The notes: a model not told the origin generated them from the sequence alone. Positions 1-8,897 are shown, numbered from the stretch's first letter. The stretch: 64,000 bases of DNA from SB25 sp029560875 (GCA_035388225.1 DAOOPM010000008.1:1-64000); one strand, 5' to 3'. A program made the numbers and translations.

Positions 1-1338
1 ATTCTGGAATTTGAGTTTGGTACAAACTGGAGCAACTACTCGTGGTTTGTGGGCGATATTTTTGGAGCTCCATTGGCCATTGAGGGTATTATGGCGTTCT
101 TTATGGAGTCGACCTTTATTGCAGTGATGTTCTTTGGCTGGAATAAGGTTAGCAAGAAGTTCCATTTAGTTTCAACCTGGCTGGTTGCGGTTGGAGCAAA
201 TCTTTCTGCATTATGGATTCTCGTTGCCAATGGTTGGATGCAGTATCCTGCCGGTATGTACTTCAACCCTGACACGGCGCGTAACGAGATGCACAATTTT
301 TGGGAGGTGCTTTTCTCACCAGTTGCTATAAACAAATTTTTGCATACAATAACTTCAGGGTATGTGCTCGCTGCAATATTTGTGATTGGTGTTAGCGCAT
401 GGTATTTGCTTAAGGGCAGAAATATTCTGCTTGCTAAGCGAAGCATAATTGTAGCGGCAGTTTTTGGATTGGTAACATCAATATTTCTTGCTTTAACTGG
501 CGATGGTTCAGCGTATCAGGTTGCCCAAAAACAACCCATGAAACTGGCAGCCATGGAAGGGTTGTACGAAGGGCAGGAGGGTGCTCCGCTAGTAGTAGTT
601 GGCGCTTTAACACCCGGAAAACAGCACGACGATGATAAGGACCCATACATTTTCCGTATTCAGATTCCCAAAATGTTATCGTTCCTTGGCTATCGCAGTG
701 GCGATGCTTTTGTACCTGGAGTAAAGGATATTGTTGAGGGCGGTTACACCTATGTCGATAAAAATGGTGTTGAAAAGGTTGCCCTTTCTGCCGAGCAGAA
801 GATTGAGCGGGGTAAAATCGCTATTAAGGCTCTTGCCGATTACACTGCTGCAAAAGATGCCAACGATACTGCAGCAGTAGCATATTATAGAGCAATACTT
901 AACGATAATTTTGAGTACTTTGGGTATGGATATCTGAATAATCCCAAGAGCATAATCCCAAACGTTCCGCTAACCTTCTATAGTTTCCATATTATGGTAG
1001 CTTTAGGATTCCTGTTTATCGGTTTCTTTATGCTAATACTTTACTTGGTTTACTTCCGTCAGTTTAAAATCAATAAGTGGATTTTGCGTTTATCAATACT
1101 GATGATTCCGCTTGCATACATAGCCAGTCAAACTGGTTGGATTGTTGCAGAGGTTGGTCGTCAACCTTGGGTAATACAGGATATTTTGCCAACAGTAGCG
1201 GCGGTTTCCAGAATTGATTCTAGCGCAGTACAAATTACTTTCTTCCTTTTCTTCACAATCTTCACCGCTCTGCTAATTGCGGAGTTGCGCATAATGTTCA
1301 AGCAAATTAAAATTGGACCTAAAGAGGGAGGTAAATAG
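1..1338 (+). CDS. cydA: Cytochrome bd ubiquinol oxidase subunit I, 5'-truncated
   Basis: Quinol-oxidising, haem-carrying subunit of the membrane bd oxidase, which reduces O2 to water at low oxygen. The reading frame is already open at base 1 (ILEFEFGTNWSNYSWFVGD), so the start lies left of the window; the GTG at 49 is internal. 446 residues are visible and perhaps 60-70 are missing. Family marks seen: GTNWS, the FGAPLAIEG helix, several membrane helices, a hydrophilic Q-loop of roughly 130 residues after GDGSAYQVAQKQP, and the signature GWIVAEVGRQPW near bases 1135-1170. The long Q-loop resembles the E. coli (L-type) enzyme. The stop is 2 bp before cydB, so the two are surely cotranscribed. 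Confidence 0.97.
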   Translation: MLEFEFGTNWSNYSWFVGDIFGAPLAIEGIMAFFMESTFIAVMFFGWNKVSKKFHLVSTWLVAVGANLSALWILVANGWMQYPAGMYFNPDTARNEMHNFWEVLFSPVAINKFLHTITSGYVLAAIFVIGVSAWYLLKGRNILLAKRSIIVAAVFGLVTSIFLALTGDGSAYQVAQKQPMKLAAMEGLYEGQEGAPLVVVGALTPGKQHDDDKDPYIFRIQIPKMLSFLGYRSGDAFVPGVKDIVEGGYTYVDKNGVEKVALSAEQKIERGKIAIKALADYTAAKDANDTAAVAYYRAILNDNFEYFGYGYLNNPKSIIPNVPLTFYSFHIMVALGFLFIGFFMLILYLVYFRQFKINKWILRLSILMIPLAYIASQTGWIVAEVGRQPWVIQDILPTVAAVSRIDSSAVQITFFLFFTIFTALLIAELRIMFKQIKIGPKEGGK

Positions 1339-1340
1339 CT

Positions 1341-2492
1341 ATGGTTGATACTACATATATCTTTTTGCAGCATTACTGGTGGTTTATAATATCGCTGCTT
1401 GGTGCATTGTTGGTTTTTCTGCTTTTTGTTCAGGGCGGACAAACGTTAATTTACACCCTCGGAAAAACCGAATTGGAGCGTACAATGCTTATCAATGCAC
1501 TTGGACGTAAGTGGGAGTTTACCTTCACAACGCTTGTAACTTTTGGTGGAGCGTTCTTTGCATCGTTCCCGTTGTTCTATTCAACTAGTTTTGGCGGAGC
1601 ATATTGGGTTTGGATGGCCATACTATTCTGTTTTATTGTTCAGGCAATTTCGTACGAGTTCCGAAGTAAACCCAATAACTTTTTGGGTCAGCGAACCTAC
1701 GAGGTTTTCCTTTACATCAACGGTTTGCTTGGTACAATTCTGCTTGGAACAGCCGTGGCAACATTTTTTACAGGGTCAATGTTTTCTGTGGATAAGATGA
1801 ATTTGACCAATACCAGTAACCCCGTTATCTCATCGTGGGAAACACCTTGGCATGGTTTGGAGGCTGCCCTTAACCTTCATAACCTTGCACTTGGCTTAAC
1901 GGTATTCTTTTTAGCGCGGACATTGGCAATCCTTTACTTTATGAATCACGTTAACCATAATGCGATTTTCGAACGTGCAAAGAAACATCTGCTATACAAC
2001 GCTTTACCATTTGTTGTGCTATTCCTAGTTTTTACAATTTGGTTGATGTTGCGCGATGGTTTTGCAGTAAATCCAGCCGATGGAACAGTGTTTATGGCCA
2101 AGTACAAGTACCTGCATAACTTTATTCAGATGCCTGTCGTTCTGATAGTGTTCTTAGTAGGCGTGTTGCTTGTGCTTTGGGGTATTGCTAAGTCTTTAAT
2201 ATCCAACTATACCAAAGGGATATGGTTTACTGGTGCAGGAACGGTTCTTGCAGTACTGGCACTGCTCCTAATAGCCGGTTGGAACAACACTGCGTATTAC
2301 CCTTCAACATTCAATTTGCAGCACTCGCTAACCATTTTTAATAGTTCATCGAGCAAGTTTACCCTTACAGTGATGAGTTTTGTGTCGTTGCTAATTCCGT
2401 TTGTTGTGGCTTACATCTGGTATGCTTGGAAGAGCATCAATGTTAAGCAGATAGATGAGGAAGAGATGAAGTCAGAATCGCACGTTTACTAA
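1341..2492 (+). CDS. cydB: Cytochrome bd ubiquinol oxidase subunit II
   Basis: Second integral-membrane subunit of the bd oxidase, partner of CydA. It has 383 residues, the usual length, with about nine hydrophobic segments and the family-typical N-terminus TYIFLQHYWWFIISLLGALLV. Motifs such as GRKWEFTFTTLVTFGGAFFASFP and ANF-like helices match CydB. ATG at 1341 lies 2 bp after the cydA stop; a purine-rich AGAGGGAGG just upstream sits at Shine-Dalgarno distance, uncommon for this phylum. The C-terminus is charged (QIDEEEMKSE). It is followed after 12 bp by a tiny membrane-protein gene, then a terminator, so the operon ends there. Confidence 0.97.
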   Translation: MVDTTYIFLQHYWWFIISLLGALLVFLLFVQGGQTLIYTLGKTELERTMLINALGRKWEFTFTTLVTFGGAFFASFPLFYSTSFGGAYWVWMAILFCFIVQAISYEFRSKPNNFLGQRTYEVFLYINGLLGTILLGTAVATFFTGSMFSVDKMNLTNTSNPVISSWETPWHGLEAALNLHNLALGLTVFFLARTLAILYFMNHVNHNAIFERAKKHLLYNALPFVVLFLVFTIWLMLRDGFAVNPADGTVFMAKYKYLHNFIQMPVVLIVFLVGVLLVLWGIAKSLISNYTKGIWFTGAGTVLAVLALLLIAGWNNTAYYPSTFNLQHSLTIFNSSSSKFTLTVMSFVSLLIPFVVAYIWYAWKSINVKQIDEEEMKSESHVY

Positions 2493-2504
2493 AATAATTA
2501 TGTT

Positions 2505-2627
2505 ATGAAGTATATATCGGAGATATTATGGTTGCTGAGTTGGCCTGTGCTTATGTACATCAGCTACAAGCTAAGTGTATGGACCATTAAGCACTGGGAA
2601 AAAAAGCAACCCGAGGAAAATGCTTAA
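2505..2627 (+). CDS. Small single-pass membrane protein, candidate CydX-like bd oxidase subunit
   Basis: An ORF of 40 residues, ATG at 2505, TAA at 2625-2627. It starts MKYISEILWLLSWPVLMYIS, giving one hydrophobic helix (about residues 7-24), then a charged tail ending KKQPEENA. It lies 12 bp after the cydB stop and upstream of the operon terminator, so it is very likely cotranscribed. In Proteobacteria a protein of this size and position (CydX/CbdX, ~37 aa, one helix) is a structural subunit of the bd oxidase. No sequence identity to CydX is obvious, so the functional link is inferred from size, topology and position. Alternative: an assembly helper, or an untranslated stretch. Confidence 0.7.
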   Translation: MKYISEILWLLSWPVLMYISYKLSVWTIKHWEKKQPEENA

Positions 2628-2692
2628 ATTTGCAAGGCGCAATGTTTACATTTAATGATTAGCATTTACCAAATAATAAGGTTAAACCGAAT

Positions 2693-2730
2693 AATTAGGA
2701 GCAATTTTAGCCTGTTGCTCCTAATTTTTA
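2693..2730 (+). terminator. Rho-independent terminator of cydAB operon
   Basis: Inverted repeat of 12 bp (AATTAGGAGCAA at 2693-2704 against TTGCTCCTAATT at 2715-2726) with a 10-nt loop and a T-rich run. It closes the cydA-cydB-small ORF unit, 65 bp after the last stop. Confidence 0.85.
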
Positions 2731-2788
2731 TTGTATAACTAATAAGTCACTATAATCTATATACCTTTACACCAAATAATCGATTGTT

Positions 2789-3892
2789 TTGAATAGTTTA
2801 CTAAATATTACCCCAATACCAGATTGGTACAATGGTTTATTACAGCCATTACTAATTGCTGGACCATGTAGTGCCGAGAGTGAAATTCAGGTTATGGAAA
2901 CTGCCCATGCTTTGGCCAAGGAAGGAAAGGTTAAAGTGTTTAGGGCTGGAATTTGGAAGCCTCGTTCTAGGCCAGGCAGTTTTGAAGGTGCAGGAGAAGT
3001 TGGGTTAAAATGGTTACAGAGGGTTAAGCGAGAAACTGGCTTGCTTGTAACTACTGAGGTTGCTACGGCGTTGCATGCCCAAAAGGCCATTGAGTATGGA
3101 ATTGATATGGTTTGGGTTGGTGCTCGTACAACTGCAAATCCTTTCTCTGTAGACCAGTTAGTTGCAGTTTTAAAGGATGCCAACATTCCCGTTTTGGTAA
3201 AGAACCCTGTTACCCCCGACTTGGAACTCTGGATTGGAGCCATTGAGCGTTTTCACCGAGCAGGAATAACAAAGTTAGCGGCTATTCATAGGGGCTTTTA
3301 CCCTTATGAACGCTCTCGTTTACGCAATATCCCAAAGTGGGAACTTGCTATCGATTTAAAGAGCCGTTTTCCAAATCTGCCAGTTATTTGCGACCCTAGT
3401 CATATTGCTGGTCTTGCAGGCCTTATTCACGAGATAGCACAACATGCTTTAGATTTATCGTTCGATGGGTTGACGGTTGAGGTTCATCCCAATCCTCCTG
3501 TGGCGTTGAGCGATGCCAAGCAGCAATTAACCCCCAAGGAATTTACGGATTTAATCAATGCCTTAACGTTTCACGATATATCATCGTCGAGTGACGATTT
3601 TGTTGACTTCCTTGCACAAACAAGGAATAAGATTGACTCAATTGACCAGCAAATAATAGAGTTGCTGGCAAATCGAATGCGTTTGGTTGAGCAAATTGGA
3701 GAGTATAAGCGAAATAGGAACGTTACGGTTTTTGAACTACGTAGATGGGAGAGCATTTTACAGTCTAGAATTGAGTGTGGGAAAAAACTTGGCTTGGATG
3801 AGGAGTACGTAAAAAGCCTGCTTCAGTTGGTTCACAAGGAATCCATAAAGAAACAGGCAGAAATTATTAGAGGTAAAACTAACGGTGAATAG
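2789..3892 (+). CDS. Bifunctional DAHP synthase / chorismate mutase
   Basis: Catalyses the first step of the shikimate pathway (PEP + erythrose-4-phosphate to DAHP) and carries an AroQ-type chorismate mutase at the C-terminus, which commits chorismate to prephenate. Residues ~15-260 are the KdsA/AroG-I-beta-type barrel: IAGPCSAES, FRAGIWKPRSRPGSF, VGARTT, LVKNPV, IHRGF, ICDPSHIAG, VEVHPNPP. Residues ~275-360 are an all-helical mutase (RNKIDSIDQQIIELLANRM, then VxQIGEYKR). No in-frame ATG precedes the first conserved motif; a stop at 2777 leaves TTG 2789 as the likely start. In Bacteroidota this fusion usually supports Phe/Tyr synthesis with feedback through the mutase domain. It is monocistronic here and ends directly against purS on the other strand. 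Confidence 0.95.
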   Translation: MNSLLNITPIPDWYNGLLQPLLIAGPCSAESEIQVMETAHALAKEGKVKVFRAGIWKPRSRPGSFEGAGEVGLKWLQRVKRETGLLVTTEVATALHAQKAIEYGIDMVWVGARTTANPFSVDQLVAVLKDANIPVLVKNPVTPDLELWIGAIERFHRAGITKLAAIHRGFYPYERSRLRNIPKWELAIDLKSRFPNLPVICDPSHIAGLAGLIHEIAQHALDLSFDGLTVEVHPNPPVALSDAKQQLTPKEFTDLINALTFHDISSSSDDFVDFLAQTRNKIDSIDQQIIELLANRMRLVEQIGEYKRNRNVTVFELRRWESILQSRIECGKKLGLDEEYVKSLLQLVHKESIKKQAEIIRGKTNGE

Positions 3893-4150
3893 TTAGTCTT
3901 TTACTTCTGTCAAGTGAATTTCAAATCCCTCCATTACAGGATTCGATAGAACTTTAGAGCAAATATCGGTAACCTTTTCAATGGCAGCCTCTTTAGTTGC
4001 GGCTTCAATTTCAAGGTTAACGTGCTTTCCAATACGAACATTCGATACCTCGTTGTATCCAATTCCGTGTAAAGTAGCATTTACTGCTTTTCCCTGAGGG
4101 TCGAGTAGAGCCTTTAAAGGCATTACGGTGATTTCTGCGTGAAATTTCAT
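3893..4150 (-). CDS. purS: Phosphoribosylformylglycinamidine synthase subunit PurS
   Basis: Small structural subunit of the three-part FGAM synthase (PurS-PurQ-PurL) of purine synthesis, which couples the glutaminase to the synthetase. The 85-residue length and the motifs LLDPQGKAVNATLHGIGYNEV and VRIGKHVNLEIEA are characteristic of the family. No purQ or purL is adjacent, so the partners are elsewhere. The stop codon directly abuts the stop of the convergent DAHP synthase gene (3892/3893), with no intergenic base. Confidence 0.93.
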   Translation of the reverse strand: MKFHAEITVMPLKALLDPQGKAVNATLHGIGYNEVSNVRIGKHVNLEIEAATKEAAIEKVTDICSKVLSNPVMEGFEIHLTEVKD

Positions 4151-4203
4151 CTTTGTTGGGTTTTATGCTGACAAAATTAAGGCATTTTTACCATTTATAA
4201 AGG

Positions 4204-4980
4204 CTATTGATTATCATTTTTAAACATCTTATCAGCAAAGTAAAAAACTACTGATAGTAAAATATACCACAGAATGATGAATGATAAGGATGCTTTCCTG
4301 AATATTACAATAAATGCAATTGCTCCGCCTATAAGGATGAATTGTTTGTAGGCCAATTTTGGGTTTAACGATTTTAATTTCAACGAGAACATTGGCAATT
4401 CACAAACCAGCAGGAACGATTGTATTGCTACTATTGCAATTATTATTGTGCTTGATGTTGTAATTGAGCTGTAAAGACCGCTCCAGGTACTATCCAATCC
4501 AAAAACCAATCCAGCAATCAGAAAAGCGTTGGCAGGTGTTGGAAGTCCTATAAACGATGATGTTTGGCGCTCATCAAGGTTGAAAATTCCTAAGCGTAAC
4601 GATGAGAATGCGGCCATTACAAATGGAATTGCCAATAACCAGTGTCCATCCAGCAATCCTTCGCCCTGTGGAATACCTAGACTTTGCTTCATCAGTTGGA
4701 AAAGAATCATAGATGGGGCAACACCAAAGCTAACTGCATCGGAGAGAGAGTCCAATTCTTTACCTAAAGGCGAGTAGGCTTTTATAAGCCTTGCGGTAAA
4801 TCCGTCAAGAAAATCGAGCACTCCTGCAATTAGAATAAACAAACCAGCCGCCTCAAGTTGTCCTTCGAACGATGCTACAATAGAAAAGCACCCAGCTACC
4901 AAGTTTAACAATGTGATGGCATTTGGGAGATGTTTAATAGTATTTTTGATAGTTGACATAAAGGATTTTTTATTGAGCAA
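4204..4980 (-). CDS. pssA: CDP-diacylglycerol-serine O-phosphatidyltransferase
   Basis: Membrane enzyme that makes phosphatidylserine, precursor of phosphatidylethanolamine. It has 258 residues with many hydrophobic helices. The CDP-alcohol phosphatidyltransferase signature D-G-x2-A-R-x8-G-x3-D-x3-D is complete: DGFTARLIKAYSPLGKELDS, then LSD. The start could be residue 1 (MLNKKSF) or the Met at residue 8 (MSTIKNTIKHLPNAITL); the second matches the usual family N-terminus better. It stands between purS and lon on the same strand, with a terminator separating it from lon. Confidence 0.93.
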   Translation of the reverse strand: MLNKKSFMSTIKNTIKHLPNAITLLNLVAGCFSIVASFEGQLEAAGLFILIAGVLDFLDGFTARLIKAYSPLGKELDSLSDAVSFGVAPSMILFQLMKQSLGIPQGEGLLDGHWLLAIPFVMAAFSSLRLGIFNLDERQTSSFIGLPTPANAFLIAGLVFGLDSTWSGLYSSITTSSTIIIAIVAIQSFLLVCELPMFSLKLKSLNPKLAYKQFILIGGAIAFIVIFRKASLSFIILWYILLSVVFYFADKMFKNDNQ

Positions 4981-5017
4981 AAATAGATTTAATACGGCGA
5001 TACTCCAAAATTATTAG

Positions 5018-5049
5018 AAAAAAAGGCCTAGTCCTCAGAACTAAGCCTT
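5018..5049 (-). terminator. Terminator downstream of lon
   Basis: Read on the minus strand, AAGGCTTAGT (5049-5040) pairs with ACTAGGCCTT (5032-5023) with one G-T wobble, followed by a run of T. It lies 20 bp after the lon stop. Confidence 0.85.
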
Positions 5050-5068
5050 AATGCTATTGATGATATAT

Positions 5069-7525
5069 CTATTCTAATTTCAGGGGTTTATCTACTTTCT
5101 CATCGAGTAGGGCGTACTTTAGCACCTCCATAATGCTGTCAACATAAATAAACTTCAACCCTTTTATGTATTGAGCATTAATTTCGGAGATATCTTTTTT
5201 GTTCTCATCGGAAAGGACAATTTCGGTAATTCCTGCACGTTTAGCGGCTAATATTTTCTCTTTTATTCCACCTACAGGGAGAACTTTTCCTCGTAGAGTG
5301 ATTTCGCCAGTCATGGCAACGCTCTTCCGAACCTTACGCTGTGTAAGTGCCGATGCAAGCGATGTTACCATGGTAATACCTGCCGATGGGCCATCCTTTG
5401 GTATGGCTCCTTCGGGAACGTGGATGTGAACATTCCACTTCTCGAATATATCTGAACTCAAGTTAAGGTTGTCGGCGTGCGATTTAATATATTCCAACGC
5501 CAGCACTGCTGATTCTTTCATTACTTCGCCCAAGTTTCCAGTAATTGTCAAGCTACCTTTCCCTTTGCTAAGGCTTGTTTCAACAAACAGGATTTCTCCG
5601 CCAACTTCGGTCCAAGCCAAGCCAGTTACAACTCCTGCTAAATCGTTTCCTTGGTAAAGTTCCTTAGTGTATCGGGGAACGCCAAGAATTGTTTCGGTGT
5701 CCTTTGGTGTAAGTTTGGAGTTATGTTTTTCGTCAAACGCAATCTTTTTGGCAATGCTGCGAACAACCTTTGCAACTTTTTGGTTCAGATTCCGAACGCC
5801 ACTCTCGCGTGTATAGTTCTGAATGATGGTCTCAATTATCTTGTCGTTTAGCAGAACCTGTTTTTCCTCCAAGCCGTGTTCCTTGATTTGGTTTGGTAAC
5901 AGGTGACGTTTTGCAATTTCAACCTTCTCCTCCAAGCTATAGCCGCTAACCTCAATCATCTCCATACGGTCGCGTAGGGCTGGACTAATTGTAGATATTG
6001 TGTTTGCAGTGGTTATAAACATCACTTTGGATAGGTCGAACTCCACCTCAAGGTAGTTGTCGTGGAACGCAAAGTTTTGCTCAGGGTCTAGCGCTTCAAG
6101 CAATGCCGATGAAGGGTCGCCGTGGAAATCCTTTCCAACTTTATCAATCTCGTCGAGAATGATAACTGGGTTCGACGATTTAACCTTCTTAATGCTTTGG
6201 ATAATCCTACCGGGCATTGCACCAATGTATGTTTTGCGATGACCACGTATTTCGGCCTCATCGTGCATGCCGCCTAGCGATATCCGTGCGTAACTTCTTC
6301 CTAAAGCTCTAGCTACAGACTTACCAAGCGATGTTTTTCCAACACCCGGAGGGCCGTAGAGGCAGATTATTGGCGCTTTCATATCGCCTTTTAGTTTAAG
6401 CACAGCAAGATGCTCAAGTATACGTTCCTTAACTTGCTCTAAACCAAAGTGGTCTTCGTCAAGGATTTCTTTAGCGTGTTTTAAATCGAAATTATCTGCA
6501 GTGTACTCGTTCCAAGGTAGGTCAAGCAAAAGTTGAACATAGTTTAGCTGAACTGAATACTCGCCAGCCATTGGGTTCATCCTGTTTAGTTTGGTTACCT
6601 CTTTGTCGAAATGTTCGGCAACCTCCTTGCTCCACTTTTTGTGCTTTGCTTTCTCTTTTAAATCCCCAATTTCCTGCTCAACAGGGTTTCCTCCAAGCTC
6701 GTCCTGAATGGTTTTCATTTGCTGCTGAAGGAAGTACTCACGCTGCTGCTGGTCCAAATCGACCTTAACCTTGGTTTGAATATCGTGCTTTAGCTCCAGC
6801 ATTTGAACCTCTTTGGACAGAAATTCAAGTAGGAGCGAGGCTCTATCTTTGAGTAACGATTTCTCAAGCAGACTCTGCTTGTCAGGCGTTTTAATTTCGC
6901 TGTTGGAGCAGATAAAGTTTATAAGCAGCTTGTTGTTGTCTATATTCTTAATGGCAAACGATGCTTCCTGAGGAAGATGTGGCGATAGGTTGATAATTTT
7001 GATTGTTAAATCCTTAATTGAACCTGCAATCGCCTTAAACTCCTTGTCGTTCTCGTCGGGCAGGATATCCGAAAGGATGTTAACCCTTGCCATAAAGTAT
7101 GGAGTATTATCAAGGTAGTCAATTACCTCAAACCTCGATACCCCTTGTAAAATAACCGATGTGTTGCCATCGGGCATTTCCAGTACTTTCAGCACGTGGG
7201 CAATGGTTCCAATCTTATACAAATCGTTGTTTTCGGGGTCTTCAACCTTTGCATCAATCTGCGAAATAACCCCAATAATCTTCTTTTTTGATGGAAGACT
7301 TTTGATAAGGTTGATAGATTTTTCGCGTCCAACGGTTATAGGCATCACAACTCCAGGGAATAGCGTGGTGTTTCGCAATGCCAAAATTGGGATGACATCG
7401 GGTATGTCCGATGAGTTTACCTCGGGGGTACTGTCATCGGCAAGAATTGGAATAAAATTCACTTCCGAATCGCTCTCGTCGCTCATAAGTTGGTTTAAAA
7501 CCTGTATGCTGTATTTTTTTCTCAT
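5069..7525 (-). CDS. lon: ATP-dependent Lon protease
   Basis: Cytosolic AAA+ serine protease that removes misfolded and regulatory proteins. At 818 residues it has the normal LonA layout: N-terminal substrate domain (~40-240), coiled-coil (~240-330), AAA+ module with Walker A GPPGVGKT (~390) and Walker B VIILDEIDK, then the protease domain with catalytic Ser in PKDGPSAGI (about S714) and Lys in GGIKEK (about K757). All key residues are intact. It is transcribed alone: a terminator follows and the upstream neighbour is 130 bp away. A possible promoter with a small inverted repeat lies just upstream (7543-7576). Confidence 0.98.
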   Translation of the reverse strand: MRKKYSIQVLNQLMSDESDSEVNFIPILADDSTPEVNSSDIPDVIPILALRNTTLFPGVVMPITVGREKSINLIKSLPSKKKIIGVISQIDAKVEDPENNDLYKIGTIAHVLKVLEMPDGNTSVILQGVSRFEVIDYLDNTPYFMARVNILSDILPDENDKEFKAIAGSIKDLTIKIINLSPHLPQEASFAIKNIDNNKLLINFICSNSEIKTPDKQSLLEKSLLKDRASLLLEFLSKEVQMLELKHDIQTKVKVDLDQQQREYFLQQQMKTIQDELGGNPVEQEIGDLKEKAKHKKWSKEVAEHFDKEVTKLNRMNPMAGEYSVQLNYVQLLLDLPWNEYTADNFDLKHAKEILDEDHFGLEQVKERILEHLAVLKLKGDMKAPIICLYGPPGVGKTSLGKSVARALGRSYARISLGGMHDEAEIRGHRKTYIGAMPGRIIQSIKKVKSSNPVIILDEIDKVGKDFHGDPSSALLEALDPEQNFAFHDNYLEVEFDLSKVMFITTANTISTISPALRDRMEMIEVSGYSLEEKVEIAKRHLLPNQIKEHGLEEKQVLLNDKIIETIIQNYTRESGVRNLNQKVAKVVRSIAKKIAFDEKHNSKLTPKDTETILGVPRYTKELYQGNDLAGVVTGLAWTEVGGEILFVETSLSKGKGSLTITGNLGEVMKESAVLALEYIKSHADNLNLSSDIFEKWNVHIHVPEGAIPKDGPSAGITMVTSLASALTQRKVRKSVAMTGEITLRGKVLPVGGIKEKILAAKRAGITEIVLSDENKKDISEINAQYIKGLKFIYVDSIMEVLKYALLDEKVDKPLKLE

Positions 7526-7542
7526 ATCAATTTAAATAAAAA

Positions 7543-7576
7543 CAAAGTTGTGACAATGTGTCATTAATCCCGCAAA
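7543..7576 (-). promoter_or_regulatory. Possible lon promoter with inverted repeat
   Basis: On the minus strand CAACTTTG (7550-7543) is one base from the phylum -7 consensus TAnnTTTG; a TTTG lies at 7576-7573, a rather long 22-bp spacing. Between them sits TGACA-ATG-TGTCA (7551-7563), an inverted repeat placed where a repressor could block RNA polymerase. Suggestive only. Confidence 0.35.
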
Positions 7577-7657
7577 ATTTTATCGGAATACATATAAGTC
7601 AATCCTTGTGCCAAACAGTTATGTCAGGTTCTAGGCTGAGAATAAAAACTGAACTGA

Positions 7658-8848
7658 TTAAAAGTTACGGAACTCCTTGGTTTGCTCAAAAACTTCAAGC
7701 AAAATCTTTTTGTCAATATCCGATAGTTTAATATCTCTGCGAGACATAACAATTTCGGCTGTTTCAAAAGCTTTGGCTGGTTGATAAACTGTAAAGCCGC
7801 TAGCTCCACCCCAAGAAAAACAGGGTACAAAATTGCGAGGGAATCCGCTACCAAAGATGTTGGCGCTCACACCAACAACTGTTCCTGTGTTAAACATTGT
7901 GTTGATACCGCATTTTGAGTGGTCGCCCATGATTAATCCGCAGAATTGCAATCCTGTTTTAACAAAACTTTTTCGCGTGTAATTCCAGAGTTTAACCTCA
8001 GCGTAGTTGTTTTTAAGGTTCGAATTGTTGGAGTCTGCACCTAGGTTGCACCATTCCCCAATTACGGAATTGCCTAGGAATCCGTCGTGCGCCTTGTTGG
8101 AGTAACCAAAAATTACGCTGTTGTTCACCTCTCCGCCAACCTTTGAGTGTGGGCCAATTGTAGTTGGACCGTAGATTTTTGCGCCCATTTTTAAGGCAGA
8201 ATGTTCGCCAAGGGCAAAAGGCCCACGAACTATTGAACCTTCCATTATTTCGGAATCCTTAGCAATGTATATTGGGCCAGTTTCTGCATTAAGAATGGAG
8301 CATTCAACCCTGGCCCCTTTTTCAATAAATACTCTTGCTGGATTTAGAGTTGTATTGGTAGATGATATTGGTTCCGACTTTCGGTTTTTTGTCAGGAGTT
8401 CAAAGTCTTGCTCAATGGCTTCGCCGTTAAATCGGAATATATCCCAAGGGTTCGATATTTGAAGAACGCTGTTGTTATAAATTGTTGTATTGTAGAAATC
8501 GGAAATGCATGGGTTGTTTTTTGGAACAGACCTTAATACGCCAGCAATTACGCAATTTTCGGAGATTAACGCATCGCCTGCTTTTAGTTTCAGAATTGCA
8601 TCAACCAGATTTTTATCCGGACACACACCGCCATTAATCAGTAAAAGCTCGGTGTTTGTTGTGTTCATTGGGTACTTCTCGGAAAGGTACTCCTTGGTAA
8701 GGAAAGAACAACTATCGCCCAAATAATGCTTCCACTTTTCAGTGATTGTGAGGATTCCAACACGAATCTCGGCCACTGGACGAGTGAATGTTAACGGTAG
8801 AAGATTTTCCCTTCTAATATCGTCGAAAAGTATATAGCTCCGTTCCAT
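7658..8848 (-). CDS. GlmU-like sugar nucleotidyltransferase / acetyltransferase (Bacteroidota type)
   Basis: Probably supplies UDP-N-acetylglucosamine for the cell wall and lipid A, in place of canonical GlmU. It has 396 residues. The N-terminal half (MERSYILFDDIRRENLLPLT) is the divergent nucleotidyltransferase-like domain of the phylum-specific GlmU family. The C-terminal part (~175-330) is a left-handed beta helix of hexapeptide repeats (IYIAKD, SEIMEG, SIVRGP, AKIYGP and similar), the usual acyltransferase fold. A histidine suitable for acetyl transfer cannot be assigned by eye. Assignment rests on resemblance to the family model as I know it; the substrate is inferred. It is transcribed toward lon with no obvious terminator after it. 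Confidence 0.85.
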   Translation of the reverse strand: MERSYILFDDIRRENLLPLTFTRPVAEIRVGILTITEKWKHYLGDSCSFLTKEYLSEKYPMNTTNTELLLINGGVCPDKNLVDAILKLKAGDALISENCVIAGVLRSVPKNNPCISDFYNTTIYNNSVLQISNPWDIFRFNGEAIEQDFELLTKNRKSEPISSTNTTLNPARVFIEKGARVECSILNAETGPIYIAKDSEIMEGSIVRGPFALGEHSALKMGAKIYGPTTIGPHSKVGGEVNNSVIFGYSNKAHDGFLGNSVIGEWCNLGADSNNSNLKNNYAEVKLWNYTRKSFVKTGLQFCGLIMGDHSKCGINTMFNTGTVVGVSANIFGSGFPRNFVPCFSWGGASGFTVYQPAKAFETAEIVMSRRDIKLSDIDKKILLEVFEQTKEFRNF

Positions 8849-8863
8849 TTATTTATTGGTTTT

Positions 8864-8897
8864 AGTCTGAAATCTTGTGTCTAATGCCTAGCGTCTG
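8864..8897. repeat. Degenerate TCTAATG/TAGCGTCT intergenic repeat
   Basis: The stretch contains TCTGAAATCTTGTGTCTAAT and CTAGCGTCTG. The same words, in permuted order and on the opposite strand, recur at 32530-32563, and TCTGAAATCTTCTG recurs in tandem at 32588-32626. Two dispersed copies of a low-complexity intergenic element; function unknown. Confidence 0.55.

Noticed and set aside
49..1338. GTG at 49 as the cydA start
   Set aside because: The frame is open to base 1 and encodes conserved CydA residues (FGTNWSNYSWFV) before this codon; the true start is outside the window.
7161..7535. Plus-strand ORF opposite the 5' part of lon (and similar ones over 5199-6768)
   Set aside because: Antisense frames of a highly conserved gene; composition is low-complexity and no start or promoter context.
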